Assembly (NCBI RefSeq): GCF_001269985.1
Contig: NZ_BBZB01000001.1
Location: forward strand, 1,550,001-1,614,000
Direction of reading: 5' to 3'
Source of the DNA: Pseudoalteromonas sp. '520P1 No. 423'
Lineage (GTDB): Bacteria; Pseudomonadota; Gammaproteobacteria; Enterobacterales; Alteromonadaceae
DNA length: 64,000 nucleotides
Below, piece after piece: positions 1-8,351 of this stretch; the stretch's first letter is position 1; each line of letters starts with the position of its first letter. A model generated the notes under the pieces. It had not been told where the DNA came from, ran no database searches, and saw only the letters and a list, made by a program, of their open reading frames with translations. The position numbers and the translations under genes are program-made.

Positions 1-19
1 TCATTTTTATTTGTTTCAT
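1..19 (-). CDS. Possible 5' end of dacA (partial)
   Basis: Only six codons of a minus-strand reading frame fit before the window edge, reading M-K-Q-I-K-M. The idea that this is dacA (D-alanyl-D-alanine carboxypeptidase, PBP5) comes only from the common rlpA-dacA gene order in gammaproteobacteria and from the Lys-rich start, which would suit a signal peptide. No Shine-Dalgarno sequence is obvious and the peptide is too short to identify. About 56 bases separate it from the rlpA stop codon. Confidence 0.3.
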
Positions 20-75
20 ATTGCTAATTAGTTACTTTTTAATGAGTTAAAGTGACGCGCTGAAAGAGCATTATC

Positions 76-837
76 CTAAAGCTTGTCTTGAGAGTAAAGT
101 AAGAACGCTTGTTTATGTGAATTTTGTTTTAAACTATTTAATACTTCTTGGGCTTTTGATTGATCTTTTATAGGACCTAAATGAAGTCGATAAATTCCAT
201 TTATTTGGCTTATTTTATGATTTAATTTGTAATTATTGGAAAGAGTTATCGCAAGTGATTGAACATTAACGAGATTTGATGCTGCTAATACCTGAATATA
301 AGTTTTAGGTATTTTGGCGTCGTCAGGTAACAATGCTTTTATTGTTACATTTCCAGTACCTGATTGATAAATACCAAGTTTGTATGCGGCAGAATAAGAT
401 AAATCAATTAATCTATTATCGTGAAATGGGCCACGATCATTAACTTTAACTATCGCTGTTTTACCATTTTTTATATTGGTTACTTCAACAAAGCTAGGTA
501 AAGGTAATGTTTTATGTGCGGCTGTCATATCAAACATATCATAAACTTCACCATTAGAAGTTAGGTGCCCATGAAATTTACGACCATACCAAGATGCAAC
601 ACCAGATGCTTTATAGCCTTTTTCTGACAGCATAGGATAATAACGCTTTCCCCTAATAGTATAAGGGCGTTTTGCGGCCGAGCTTTTATCTACTTGTACA
701 ACTTGTGCGTCTAATTGTTCTAGCAAAGTCGGTTTTCTAAGCGGGGCAGAATCATGGCGCATTTCATAACGACTAGAACTACAGCCTAAAATCATCAGAA
801 TTAAAAGTAGTGAAATACTCTTGTTAATCAGGTTCAT
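76..837 (-). CDS. rlpA: RlpA family septal ring lipoprotein (lytic transglycosylase)
   Basis: A 253-residue outer-membrane lipoprotein. A type II signal peptide ends in a lipobox with Cys19 (LMILGC). A double-psi beta-barrel follows at about residues 78-170, with E97, H108 and D134 in the GEVYD, AAHKT and NDRGPF motifs that mark active RlpA-type transglycosylases. A SPOR domain at about 178-248 would bind glycan stripped of stem peptides at the septum. Family knowledge: RlpA cleaves naked glycan strands in some species. The gene overlaps the rodA stop by 4 nt (ATGA), so the two are probably translationally coupled. It is the last complete gene of the rsfS-rlmH-mrdA-rodA-rlpA operon. Confidence 0.93.
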   Translation of the reverse strand: MNLINKSISLLLILMILGCSSSRYEMRHDSAPLRKPTLLEQLDAQVVQVDKSSAAKRPYTIRGKRYYPMLSEKGYKASGVASWYGRKFHGHLTSNGEVYDMFDMTAAHKTLPLPSFVEVTNIKNGKTAIVKVNDRGPFHDNRLIDLSYSAAYKLGIYQSGTGNVTIKALLPDDAKIPKTYIQVLAASNLVNVQSLAITLSNNYKLNHKISQINGIYRLHLGPIKDQSKAQEVLNSLKQNSHKQAFLLYSQDKL

Positions 838-1943
838 GTATGCACCAATATACGTTTATGGGTTGCGATTGACATTATCATGCCAAACCCTGCTAGTAAT
901 GTAACCATTGAAGTGCCGCCATAACTAATTAATGGTAAAGGTACACCAACGACCGGTAATAAGCCTGAAACCATGCCTATATTTACAAATAAATAAACAA
1001 AAAATGTCAGTGTTAAACTGCCAGCTAATAGCTTGCCAAATGCATCTTGGGCATTAACGGCAATAAATAAGCCTCGCGCTATGATAAATAAATATGCAGC
1101 AAGTAATAATGTGACTCCGACTAAACCAAACTCTTCACTGAGCACTGAAAATATAAAATCAGTATGTCGTTCTGGTAAAAACTCTAATTGAGATTGCGTA
1201 CCATGCAACCAGCCTTTTCCTTCCAATCCACCAGAGCCAATCGCTATTTTTGATTGAATAATATGATAACCAGCACCTAAAGGGTCACTTTCAGGGTTAA
1301 ATAAAGTGAGTACTCTTTGTTTTTGATAAGCGTGCATACCATAAGTCCACAACGGCCAGGCACTTATTGCGCCTACAGCAGTTAAACCACCTATCAGGCG
1401 CCAACTGACACCCGCTAAAAACAATACAAATATGCCTGAACTAGCCACTAAAAGAGAAGTACCTAAATCTGGTTGGCGTTGAATTAAAATAGTTGGTAGC
1501 ATCACTAAAATAAAACCAACAAATAAATGCTTCATTTTTGGTGGTAAGTGATACTTACCTATATACCAAGCAACCATCATAGGTACCATTAATTTCATTA
1601 TTTCTGAAGGTTGAATACGCGTAATACCAATACTTAACCAACGTTGTGAGCCATTAATTGTAATTCCTGAGACTAATACAGCAACAAGTAAAACAAGGCC
1701 AATACAATAAAATGGGATCACAAACCTTTGCAATGTAGAGGGAGGAACTTGTGCTAAAACCAACATGATAATCAGCGCAACACCCATTCGTTTTAATTGG
1801 CGATATACAATTGGCATTTCTTGACCGCCGGCACTAAATACAATTAATACACTGGCTCCTAACAAAACAAGCAAAGCAAGTAGCAAAGGTAAATCAATAT
1901 GTAGTTTATCCCAAAGAGTGGCGCGATGTTTTAGTGGGTTCAT
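834..1943 (-). CDS. mrdB: Rod shape-determining protein RodA (SEDS glycosyltransferase)
   Basis: A 369-residue polytopic membrane protein of the SEDS family, which polymerises lipid II into glycan strands for cylindrical wall growth together with PBP2. The sequence shows many hydrophobic segments, and the SEDS-typical stretch around TDFIFSVLSEEFGLVG with the loop LEFLPERH just before it. Length is normal for RodA. It overlaps mrdA by 4 nt upstream and rlpA by 4 nt downstream, so all three are in one translationally coupled unit. Identity is supported both by the motif and by its partner gene next door; FtsW is the only serious alternative and sits elsewhere, in the dcw cluster. Confidence 0.96.
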   Translation of the reverse strand: MNPLKHRATLWDKLHIDLPLLLALLVLLGASVLIVFSAGGQEMPIVYRQLKRMGVALIIMLVLAQVPPSTLQRFVIPFYCIGLVLLVAVLVSGITINGSQRWLSIGITRIQPSEIMKLMVPMMVAWYIGKYHLPPKMKHLFVGFILVMLPTILIQRQPDLGTSLLVASSGIFVLFLAGVSWRLIGGLTAVGAISAWPLWTYGMHAYQKQRVLTLFNPESDPLGAGYHIIQSKIAIGSGGLEGKGWLHGTQSQLEFLPERHTDFIFSVLSEEFGLVGVTLLLAAYLFIIARGLFIAVNAQDAFGKLLAGSLTLTFFVYLFVNIGMVSGLLPVVGVPLPLISYGGTSMVTLLAGFGMIMSIATHKRILVHT

Positions 1944-3832
1944 GGGTTGCTTGCGACCTCTTTTGCTTTGTTTGCAAAGTAATAATCCATTACTTTTCTT
2001 GCCATAGGTGCACCAACACTACTACCGCCACCTGTATTCTCTACAGTGATCGCGATAACTATTTCAGGATCATCAAAAGGCGCAAAACCAACATACATGG
2101 CATTATCTCTATACTTTTCTTTTAATTTTTTTTCATCATACTTTTCGCCTTGGGCGATTTTTACAACTTGGGCTGTACCAGTCTTGCCTGCTGGGTCGTA
2201 AGTAACGCCTTTAAAAGCTTTATTCGCTGTGCCTCTGAGCTTTGAAACTGTATTGTGCATTGCATCTAAAGCGATATCCCAATGATGCGGATTTTTTACT
2301 ATAATGGGCTCTTTTTCTTCATTATTAATTAATTTAACGGTACTGCCTTGTTTGGTAACAGACGCTAAATGAGGCGGATTATGTACGCCTTTATTCGCTA
2401 ATATGTTAATTGCGTTAGCTATTTGAATTTGTGTAGCTGACCAGTAACCTTGCCCTATACCGACTGAAATTGTATCGCCTACATACCAGCTTTCTTTATA
2501 ACGTTCTTTTTTCCATTCAACAGAAGGTAAAATAGCACTGGTTTCTTCAAAAATATCAATCCCCGATTTTTCACCAAAGCCAAACTTAGCCATAAAATTA
2601 CTTATTTTGGTAATGCCAAGACGATAAGCAAGATCATAAAAGAATACATTACAGGATTCTTCTATTGCCTTATAAACATCTACTTTGTAACCATCTTCTT
2701 TAGTACCATGGCCCCATGGTTTCCAGTCATACCATTTATGCTTAACATTAGGAATTTGAAAAAATCCTGGATCATGAATTTTTGTCGTTTCGGTGATAAT
2801 ACCTTCATTTAAACCTAAAATTGCAAATAAGGGTTTAACAGTAGAGGCGGGTGCATATCTCCCCTGTGTTGCTCGGTTAATAAGTGGTCTATCTGGATTG
2901 AGGAGGGCTTTGTAATTTTTACTGCTAATACCATGTACAAATAAATTAGGGTCGTAGCTAGGGTTCGAATACATAGCTAATACGCCGCCATCTTTGGCAT
3001 CTAAAACAGTAATTGCGCCGCGCATGCCTTTTAAAGCTTCCTGGGCGGCTTTTTGTAACCCTATATCCATGGTTAAAACAAGATCATCACCTGGTATTGG
3101 TGGTGTAAAGCTTAGAGTGCGTAATACACGACCACGATTATTGATTTCTATTTTTTGTGAACCCACAGTGCCGTGTAATGTATCTTCGTAGAATTTTTCT
3201 ATTCCAAGTTTGCCAATATCTCTGGTTGCACGGTAGTTTTTGGTTTTATTTTCGGAATCTAATTTGAGTAATTCTTTTTTGCCTATTTTTGCAACGTACC
3301 CTAAAGCATGGGTTAAAGTATCACCATAAGGGTAGTGACGCGCTAAACGTGCTTCAATACTAAAACCTGGAAACTTATGCTGATTAACAGAAAATAGCGC
3401 TACTTCTTTTTCGCTTAATCTAGATTTTAGAATTTGGCTTTTAAAACGGCGGTTATGTTTTAGATCATTTAAAAAGTTGGTTTGTTGTTGTTCACTAATC
3501 GCGAGTAATTTAGCTAATTTTTCTAATGACTTATCTAAATCTTTGATATTTTCTGAAATACCTTCAAGACTGTAAACAGGTTTGTTTTCAGCTAAAATTA
3601 CGCCATTACGGTCATAAATAATACCACGATTTGGTGCGACAGGAACAATTTTTATACGGTTATCGTTAGAGCGTGTTTGATACGTATCGTGTGAGGTGAC
3701 TTGTAATTGATAAACATTGATAAAAAGAATCGCGACTAGAACAAGTACAAAAACAAAAGCGATAAAGGCCCTACGTGCAAATAAATTTGCTTCAAAGGAG
3801 TGATCTCGAATGGTAGTTGGGCCTTTAAACAT
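1940..3832 (-). CDS. mrdA: Penicillin-binding protein 2 (elongation transpeptidase)
   Basis: A 630-residue class B PBP that cross-links peptidoglycan during cell elongation. One N-terminal membrane anchor lies at about residues 20-45, followed by the PBP dimerisation region and the transpeptidase domain. The three active-site motifs are visible: STVK with the nucleophilic Ser near residue 329, SCN about 60 residues later, and KTGTAQ near 546. It overlaps rodA by 4 nt, matching the obligate PBP2-RodA partnership. rlmH lies 9 nt upstream on the same strand. Length and motif spacing match E. coli PBP2. Confidence 0.97.
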   Translation of the reverse strand: MFKGPTTIRDHSFEANLFARRAFIAFVFVLVLVAILFINVYQLQVTSHDTYQTRSNDNRIKIVPVAPNRGIIYDRNGVILAENKPVYSLEGISENIKDLDKSLEKLAKLLAISEQQQTNFLNDLKHNRRFKSQILKSRLSEKEVALFSVNQHKFPGFSIEARLARHYPYGDTLTHALGYVAKIGKKELLKLDSENKTKNYRATRDIGKLGIEKFYEDTLHGTVGSQKIEINNRGRVLRTLSFTPPIPGDDLVLTMDIGLQKAAQEALKGMRGAITVLDAKDGGVLAMYSNPSYDPNLFVHGISSKNYKALLNPDRPLINRATQGRYAPASTVKPLFAILGLNEGIITETTKIHDPGFFQIPNVKHKWYDWKPWGHGTKEDGYKVDVYKAIEESCNVFFYDLAYRLGITKISNFMAKFGFGEKSGIDIFEETSAILPSVEWKKERYKESWYVGDTISVGIGQGYWSATQIQIANAINILANKGVHNPPHLASVTKQGSTVKLINNEEKEPIIVKNPHHWDIALDAMHNTVSKLRGTANKAFKGVTYDPAGKTGTAQVVKIAQGEKYDEKKLKEKYRDNAMYVGFAPFDDPEIVIAITVENTGGGSSVGAPMARKVMDYYFANKAKEVASNP

Positions 3833-3841
3833 CTAAAAGTG

Positions 3842-4312
3842 CTACTCTCTGTGATAAGGGTGATTTGTATTTAAGCTCCAACCTCGATACAGGCTTTCAG
3901 CTAAAATAATTCGCACTAATGGATGAGGTAAAGTGAGATTTGATAATGACCACTTTTGCTCTGAAGCTGCAATACACTGTGGTGCTAACCCTTCTGGACC
4001 ACCAACTAATAAACTGACATCTCGGCCATCTAGTTGCCACTTAGTCATGTTTTTTGCGAGTTTATGCGTATCCCAAGGTTGACCTGTTACTTCTAGCGTA
4101 ACAATGCGATTACCTTTAGGTACAGCTGCAAGGGTTTTTTCACCCTCTATATGCAAAATACGCTTAATATCTGCGTTTTTTCCACGTTTACCTGCAGGGA
4201 TCTCTATTAACTCTAGCGCCATATCCTTAGGAAAACGACGCTGATACTCTTTGAAGCCGGTTTCAACCCAGCTTGGCATTTTAGTACCGACTGCAACGAG
4301 CTGTATTTTCAT
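3842..4312 (-). CDS. rlmH: 23S rRNA (pseudouridine1915-N3)-methyltransferase RlmH
   Basis: A 156-residue SPOUT-family methyltransferase that methylates pseudouridine 1915 in helix 69 of 23S rRNA on the assembled 70S ribosome. The SAM-binding knot motifs are seen in LLVGGPEGL and in the C-terminal [15 protein letters not shown] segment, with the conserved tail NTNHPYHRE. Length is exactly usual for the family. It lies one base after rsfS, as in most gammaproteobacteria, and 9 nt before mrdA. Confidence 0.97.
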   Translation of the reverse strand: MKIQLVAVGTKMPSWVETGFKEYQRRFPKDMALELIEIPAGKRGKNADIKRILHIEGEKTLAAVPKGNRIVTLEVTGQPWDTHKLAKNMTKWQLDGRDVSLLVGGPEGLAPQCIAASEQKWSLSNLTLPHPLVRIILAESLYRGWSLNTNHPYHRE

Positions 4313-4313
4313 A

Positions 4314-4631
4314 CTAGCCCCAAAGTTTTTCTAGTTGATAAAAGTCTCTGCTTTGTTCTTGCATTACATGAACAATAACTTCGCCTAAATCAACAATCAC
4401 CCACTCGCCGCTATCTCGGCCTTCAAAACCTAAAGGGTCAATACCTGCTTTTTTTGCTTCTTTATTCACGTTATCAGCAATTGATAAAACATGACGTTTA
4501 GAGTTACCAGAACAAACAATCATGTAATCAGTAATGCTTGATTTACCGATAACATCAAGTTTAACAATATCTCTGGCTTTCATATCATCAATTTTATCAA
4601 AGGCAAAATCTAATAATTCAGTTGTTTGCAA
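4314..4631 (-). CDS. rsfS: Ribosomal silencing factor RsfS
   Basis: A 105-residue Iojap/RsfS protein that binds L14 (uL14) on the large subunit and blocks subunit joining when nutrients are short. Family motifs visible are [26 protein letters not shown] and the acidic [18 protein letters not shown] core. It is the first gene of the minus-strand operon here. The usual upstream partners (nadD or holA, lptE, leuS) are absent; the chitin cluster begins about 490 bases further on, in divergent orientation. Confidence 0.96.
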   Translation of the reverse strand: MQTTELLDFAFDKIDDMKARDIVKLDVIGKSSITDYMIVCSGNSKRHVLSIADNVNKEAKKAGIDPLGFEGRDSGEWVIVDLGEVIVHVMQEQSRDFYQLEKLWG

Positions 4632-5122
4632 AATATATACTCACTATTTAAAAAAGGTTTAACATTTAATCTAATAGAGCATTTTATCATGCTAGTTGCA
4701 GATAAGTAACAGCTTAATTAAATCATTATCAATTAGGGTTTAAATTTTTTTATTTATCGTTTTATATAACATGTTTTTTTGTCTTATTTCATTTTGTTAT
4801 ATCTAACGTGGGAAGTTATTTCTACTTCATTCTGTTCCGTAAGTTTATGTATTATAGGGTTAAATAATTGTTAACTAGTAATTTGGTTGTAGCAATATTT
4901 ATCCGTTATAGCATGCCTGTTAAGCATCAATTATCATATTTATTTACACGTTACTTATTTGTGTGTTTTTTATAGGTCGTTGTTTTTTAATGAGTTGCAT
5001 TGAGTGTTGTTGAATTTTATTTTAGTACCTTTATTCTTGACGAATGTAAAAACTATGTTACCTTTATGTTGTCATGTGTTTGTAATGCAAATAAGTTAAT
5101 TAAAATAATAACGGAGGTGACA
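4632..5122. other. AT-rich divergent intergenic region, rsfS to chitinase
   Basis: This 491-base gap separates two divergent transcription units and must hold both promoters. It is very AT-rich with several T-runs. I found no RNA gene, no credible ORF and no clean -35/-10 pair. A TTGACG at 5037-5042 lacks a well-spaced -10. The only firm signal is the strong Shine-Dalgarno sequence ggaggtgac at 5113-5121, which fixes the chitinase start at 5123. Confidence 0.5.
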
Positions 5123-8100
5123 ATGAAACCTGTTAAAAATATAAAAAGTATATTAGCGCTTAGTGCTGTATCACTGGCGATAGTCAGTGTTCAAGCTCAA
5201 GCTGCAACAGTTGACTGTACGAGTTTAGAAACTTGGCAACCGAATACGGCGTATACTAAAGGACAGTTAGTTCAACTTGAGAATCAAGCTTTTGAATCTC
5301 AGTGGTGGAATAAGTCTAATCCTTTAGAAAAATCTGGACCTTGGCAAGAATGGAAAAAAACGGGCGACTGTGACAGCGGTGTCATTGTTAATGTACCTCC
5401 TATTATTTCTTGGAATAGCCCTATAAGTGGAAGTTCTTTTGTTGAAAATGACAGCGTTGTCTTTGATCTTTCTGCATCTGACGAAGACGGTACCGTTGCT
5501 CAAGTAGAAGTATTTATTGATGGTGTTAAATTAACTAGCTTAGCGAATAACCCATACACCTATAATTGGACTGCAGTTAAAGGCGAACATTCACTCACTG
5601 CAATTGCTTATGATGATAAAGGTGAACAAACTCAAAGTAATTCAGTTTTAATTTCTGTTACTGCAAAAGATCAGCCACCAGTCAATAAAGCGCCAGTTGC
5701 AACCTTAATGGCAACGATCCCAAGTAAATTATTAATTGGCGATACAATTAACTTTGAATTTTCAGCAACAGATAGTGATGGCCAAATTGCTTCTTTAGAA
5801 TTATTAGAAGGCAATAGTGTAGTTAGTACAATTTCTTCAGCAAGTGGTAGTTATTTATGGACGGCTTCAGCTTTAGGTTCTGTACAATTTTCGGTTAATG
5901 CAACTGATGATAAAGGTGCGACAGATTTAAGTAATGTAATTAATGTATCTGTAGTGGAAGACGGTCAAGTTGATAATGGTGCAGACGCATGTCGCCCCGA
6001 AGGTTTATATCAAACACCTGGTGTAAATACGCCATATTGTACTATGTATGATGCTGATGGTCGTGAGTTAATGGGTGCAGATCACCCAAGACGTGTAATC
6101 GGTTATTTCACTAGCTGGCGAAATGGTGCAAACAACCAACCTAGTTATTTAGTAAATGATATTCCTTGGGATAAAATTACGCATATAAACTATGCTTTTG
6201 CACATGTTGATAGCAATCAAAAAGTGTCAATTGGCGATCCTAATTCACCTAACAATCCAGCAACAAATATGGAATGGCCTGGTGTTGCAGGTGCAGAGCT
6301 GGATCCTAGTTTACCTTATAAAGGTCACTTCAACTTATTAAACAAATATAAAAAATTATACCCTGATGTTAAAACTCTTGTGTCTGTAGGTGGCTGGGCT
6401 GAAACAGGTGGCCATTTTGGTGAAAATGGACGAATTGCTGATGGTGGTTTTTATACATTAACGACCAATGCTGATGGCAGCGTAAATCATGCTGGTATTG
6501 CAGCATTTAGTGCAAGTGCTGTTGAGTTTATTGAAAAGTATGGCTTTGATGGTGTTGATATAGATTATGAGTACCCTTCATCTATGGCTGATGCAGGTCA
6601 TCCGGATGATTTTGAAATATCTAATGCACGTCGTGCAGGTTTAAATGCTTCTTATCAAGTATTAATGAAATCATTACGTGAGTCACTTGATAAAGCCGGT
6701 GAAGCTGCGGGCAAACATTACATGTTAACAATTGCTTCGCCATCTTCAGGTTATTTATTACGTGGTATGGAAACATTCCAAGCTACGCAATACTTAGATT
6801 ATGTCAATATCATGTCTTATGATTTACATGGTGCATGGAATTCTCATGTTGGCCATAACGCATCATTATTTGATACTGGATTAGATTCTGAATTAAAAGC
6901 GTGGGACGTATACGGTACTAAAGAATTTGAAGGCATTGGTTATTTAAATACTGATTGGGCTGTTAAATACTTTAGAGGCGGACTATCTGCAGGTCGTATC
7001 AATATTGGTTTACCTTATTATACGCGTGGTTTTAAAGATGTAACGGGTGGAACTAATGGTCTGTGGGGTCAAGCAAAACTGCCTGATCAAGCTAGTTGTC
7101 CTAAAGGTACAGGTGAAGGTGATAAAAACTTCTGTGGTAATGGCGCTGTTGGTATAGATAACCTTTGGCATGATACAGAGAATGACCGTGAAGTCCCTGC
7201 TGGTAGTAACCCGCTTTGGCATACTAAAAACTTAGAAAAAGGAATTGTTGGCAGCTATTTAACAGCATATGGTTTAGATCCAGTAACAGATCCAAAAGAT
7301 AAGTTCACAGGCACATATACACGTCATTACGACAGTGTTGCTGTAGCACCTTGGTTATGGAATGACACTAAAAAAGTATTTATCTCTACTGAAGATGAAG
7401 AGTCTATGGCGACTAAGGTTGACTATGTCATTAATAATGGCTTAGGTGGCGTTATGTTTTGGGAGCTAGCTGGTGATTTTGATTTTGATGCAGCTAAAGG
7501 TGAGTACTTCATGGGTTCAACTATGACAACGCTTGCCTATGATAAGTTTAATCAAAGCGGTGTGCCTTATGGCATAGATAAAGGTAATAGTACTTTTGTT
7601 AAGCCTGCTGAAATGGTTGATGTGAGCTTCGTTGCTAAAGATTTCCCTGAAGGTGATAAAAACTATCCTATCAGCCCAACATTTGCATTTACTAATAACT
7701 CAGCAATTGACTTTAGTGGCGCAAAAATATCATTTGATGTACCTGTGTCCACTTCGGCAATTTTCAAATCTAACTGGAGTGCCACTAAAAAACTCAAAAT
7801 GGCGATTGATGCTAATGCTTCAAATGCAGCAGGAAATAATATTGGTGGCTTTGAAAATGAATTCCATAGATTTTCAATCACATTAACAAATGAATGGGGC
7901 GGCGCGGCTGAATCATTTGCTGTAGGCGAAACGATTGATGCGCAAGTGATGTATTACATGCCTATCAGTGGTCCTGTTAACTTTGTAATTGAAAAAGATG
8001 GTAAGTCATTTGCTTTTAAGTCTGAATATCCTAACTTACCTGAAGCAACTACCGGTGGTACAGGTGGTGGCGATGGTGGTGGCACAGGTACTGGCTGTGA

Positions 8101-8281
8101 TGGCGTTGATGTGGCTACTTTACCTATCTATCCTGATTTTCCTCAAAAAGATTGGGCTGGTAATCCAAGTCATGCTAATCAAGGCGATATGATGGTTCAC
8201 AATAGTGCTGTATACAAGGCTAAATGGTGGACAAGTTCTGAACCTGGTGGTGCCGACTGGGAAAAAGTCTGCGCACTTTAA
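5123..8281 (+). CDS. Secreted multimodular GH18 chitinase
   Basis: A 1052-residue exported endo-acting chitinase candidate. The start at 5123 is chosen because it follows ggaggtgac and opens a clean signal peptide (cleavage near AQA-ATV, residue 28). Modules in order: an N-terminal CBM5/12-type domain with a QWW motif (about 30-80); two Ig/PKD-like domains (about 90-185 and 190-285); a GH18 catalytic barrel (about 320-815) with the signature DGVDIDYE and catalytic acid E483; a beta-rich domain (about 815-975); a Gly/Thr/Asp linker; and a C-terminal CBM5/12 with KWW. It is the first gene of a chitin-degrading set with an LPMO and a ChiA-type enzyme. GH18 enzymes cleave beta-1,4-GlcNAc bonds by substrate-assisted retention. 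An in-frame extension to 5000 lacks a ribosome site and is rejected. Confidence 0.93.
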   Translation: MKPVKNIKSILALSAVSLAIVSVQAQAATVDCTSLETWQPNTAYTKGQLVQLENQAFESQWWNKSNPLEKSGPWQEWKKTGDCDSGVIVNVPPIISWNSPISGSSFVENDSVVFDLSASDEDGTVAQVEVFIDGVKLTSLANNPYTYNWTAVKGEHSLTAIAYDDKGEQTQSNSVLISVTAKDQPPVNKAPVATLMATIPSKLLIGDTINFEFSATDSDGQIASLELLEGNSVVSTISSASGSYLWTASALGSVQFSVNATDDKGATDLSNVINVSVVEDGQVDNGADACRPEGLYQTPGVNTPYCTMYDADGRELMGADHPRRVIGYFTSWRNGANNQPSYLVNDIPWDKITHINYAFAHVDSNQKVSIGDPNSPNNPATNMEWPGVAGAELDPSLPYKGHFNLLNKYKKLYPDVKTLVSVGGWAETGGHFGENGRIADGGFYTLTTNADGSVNHAGIAAFSASAVEFIEKYGFDGVDIDYEYPSSMADAGHPDDFEISNARRAGLNASYQVLMKSLRESLDKAGEAAGKHYMLTIASPSSGYLLRGMETFQATQYLDYVNIMSYDLHGAWNSHVGHNASLFDTGLDSELKAWDVYGTKEFEGIGYLNTDWAVKYFRGGLSAGRINIGLPYYTRGFKDVTGGTNGLWGQAKLPDQASCPKGTGEGDKNFCGNGAVGIDNLWHDTENDREVPAGSNPLWHTKNLEKGIVGSYLTAYGLDPVTDPKDKFTGTYTRHYDSVAVAPWLWNDTKKVFISTEDEESMATKVDYVINNGLGGVMFWELAGDFDFDAAKGEYFMGSTMTTLAYDKFNQSGVPYGIDKGNSTFVKPAEMVDVSFVAKDFPEGDKNYPISPTFAFTNNSAIDFSGAKISFDVPVSTSAIFKSNWSATKKLKMAIDANASNAAGNNIGGFENEFHRFSITLTNEWGGAAESFAVGETIDAQVMYYMPISGPVNFVIEKDGKSFAFKSEYPNLPEATTGGTGGGDGGGTGTGCDGVDVATLPIYPDFPQKDWAGNPSHANQGDMMVHNSAVYKAKWWTSSEPGGADWEKVCAL

Positions 8282-8314
8282 TCTAACACCTTCTTTTAAG
8301 TAAATATCAACATA

Positions 8315-8340
8315 AAGCAAAGAGAGTGATCTCTTTGCTT
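8315..8340 (+). promoter_or_regulatory. Intercistronic hairpin directly before the LPMO ribosome site
   Basis: Perfect 11-bp inverted repeat (aagcaaagaga / tctctttgctt) with a four-base gtga loop. It is followed immediately by the Shine-Dalgarno aggag of the LPMO gene, and there is no T-run. That placement suits an mRNA-stabilising or processing hairpin at the 3' end of the chitinase message rather than a terminator. The role is inference. Confidence 0.6.
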
Positions 8341-8351
8341 AGGAGATAACT

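Noticed and set aside
5000..5122. Upstream extension of the first chitinase
   Set aside because: No ribosome site, and it would bury the signal peptide; ggaggtgac before 5123 decides the start.
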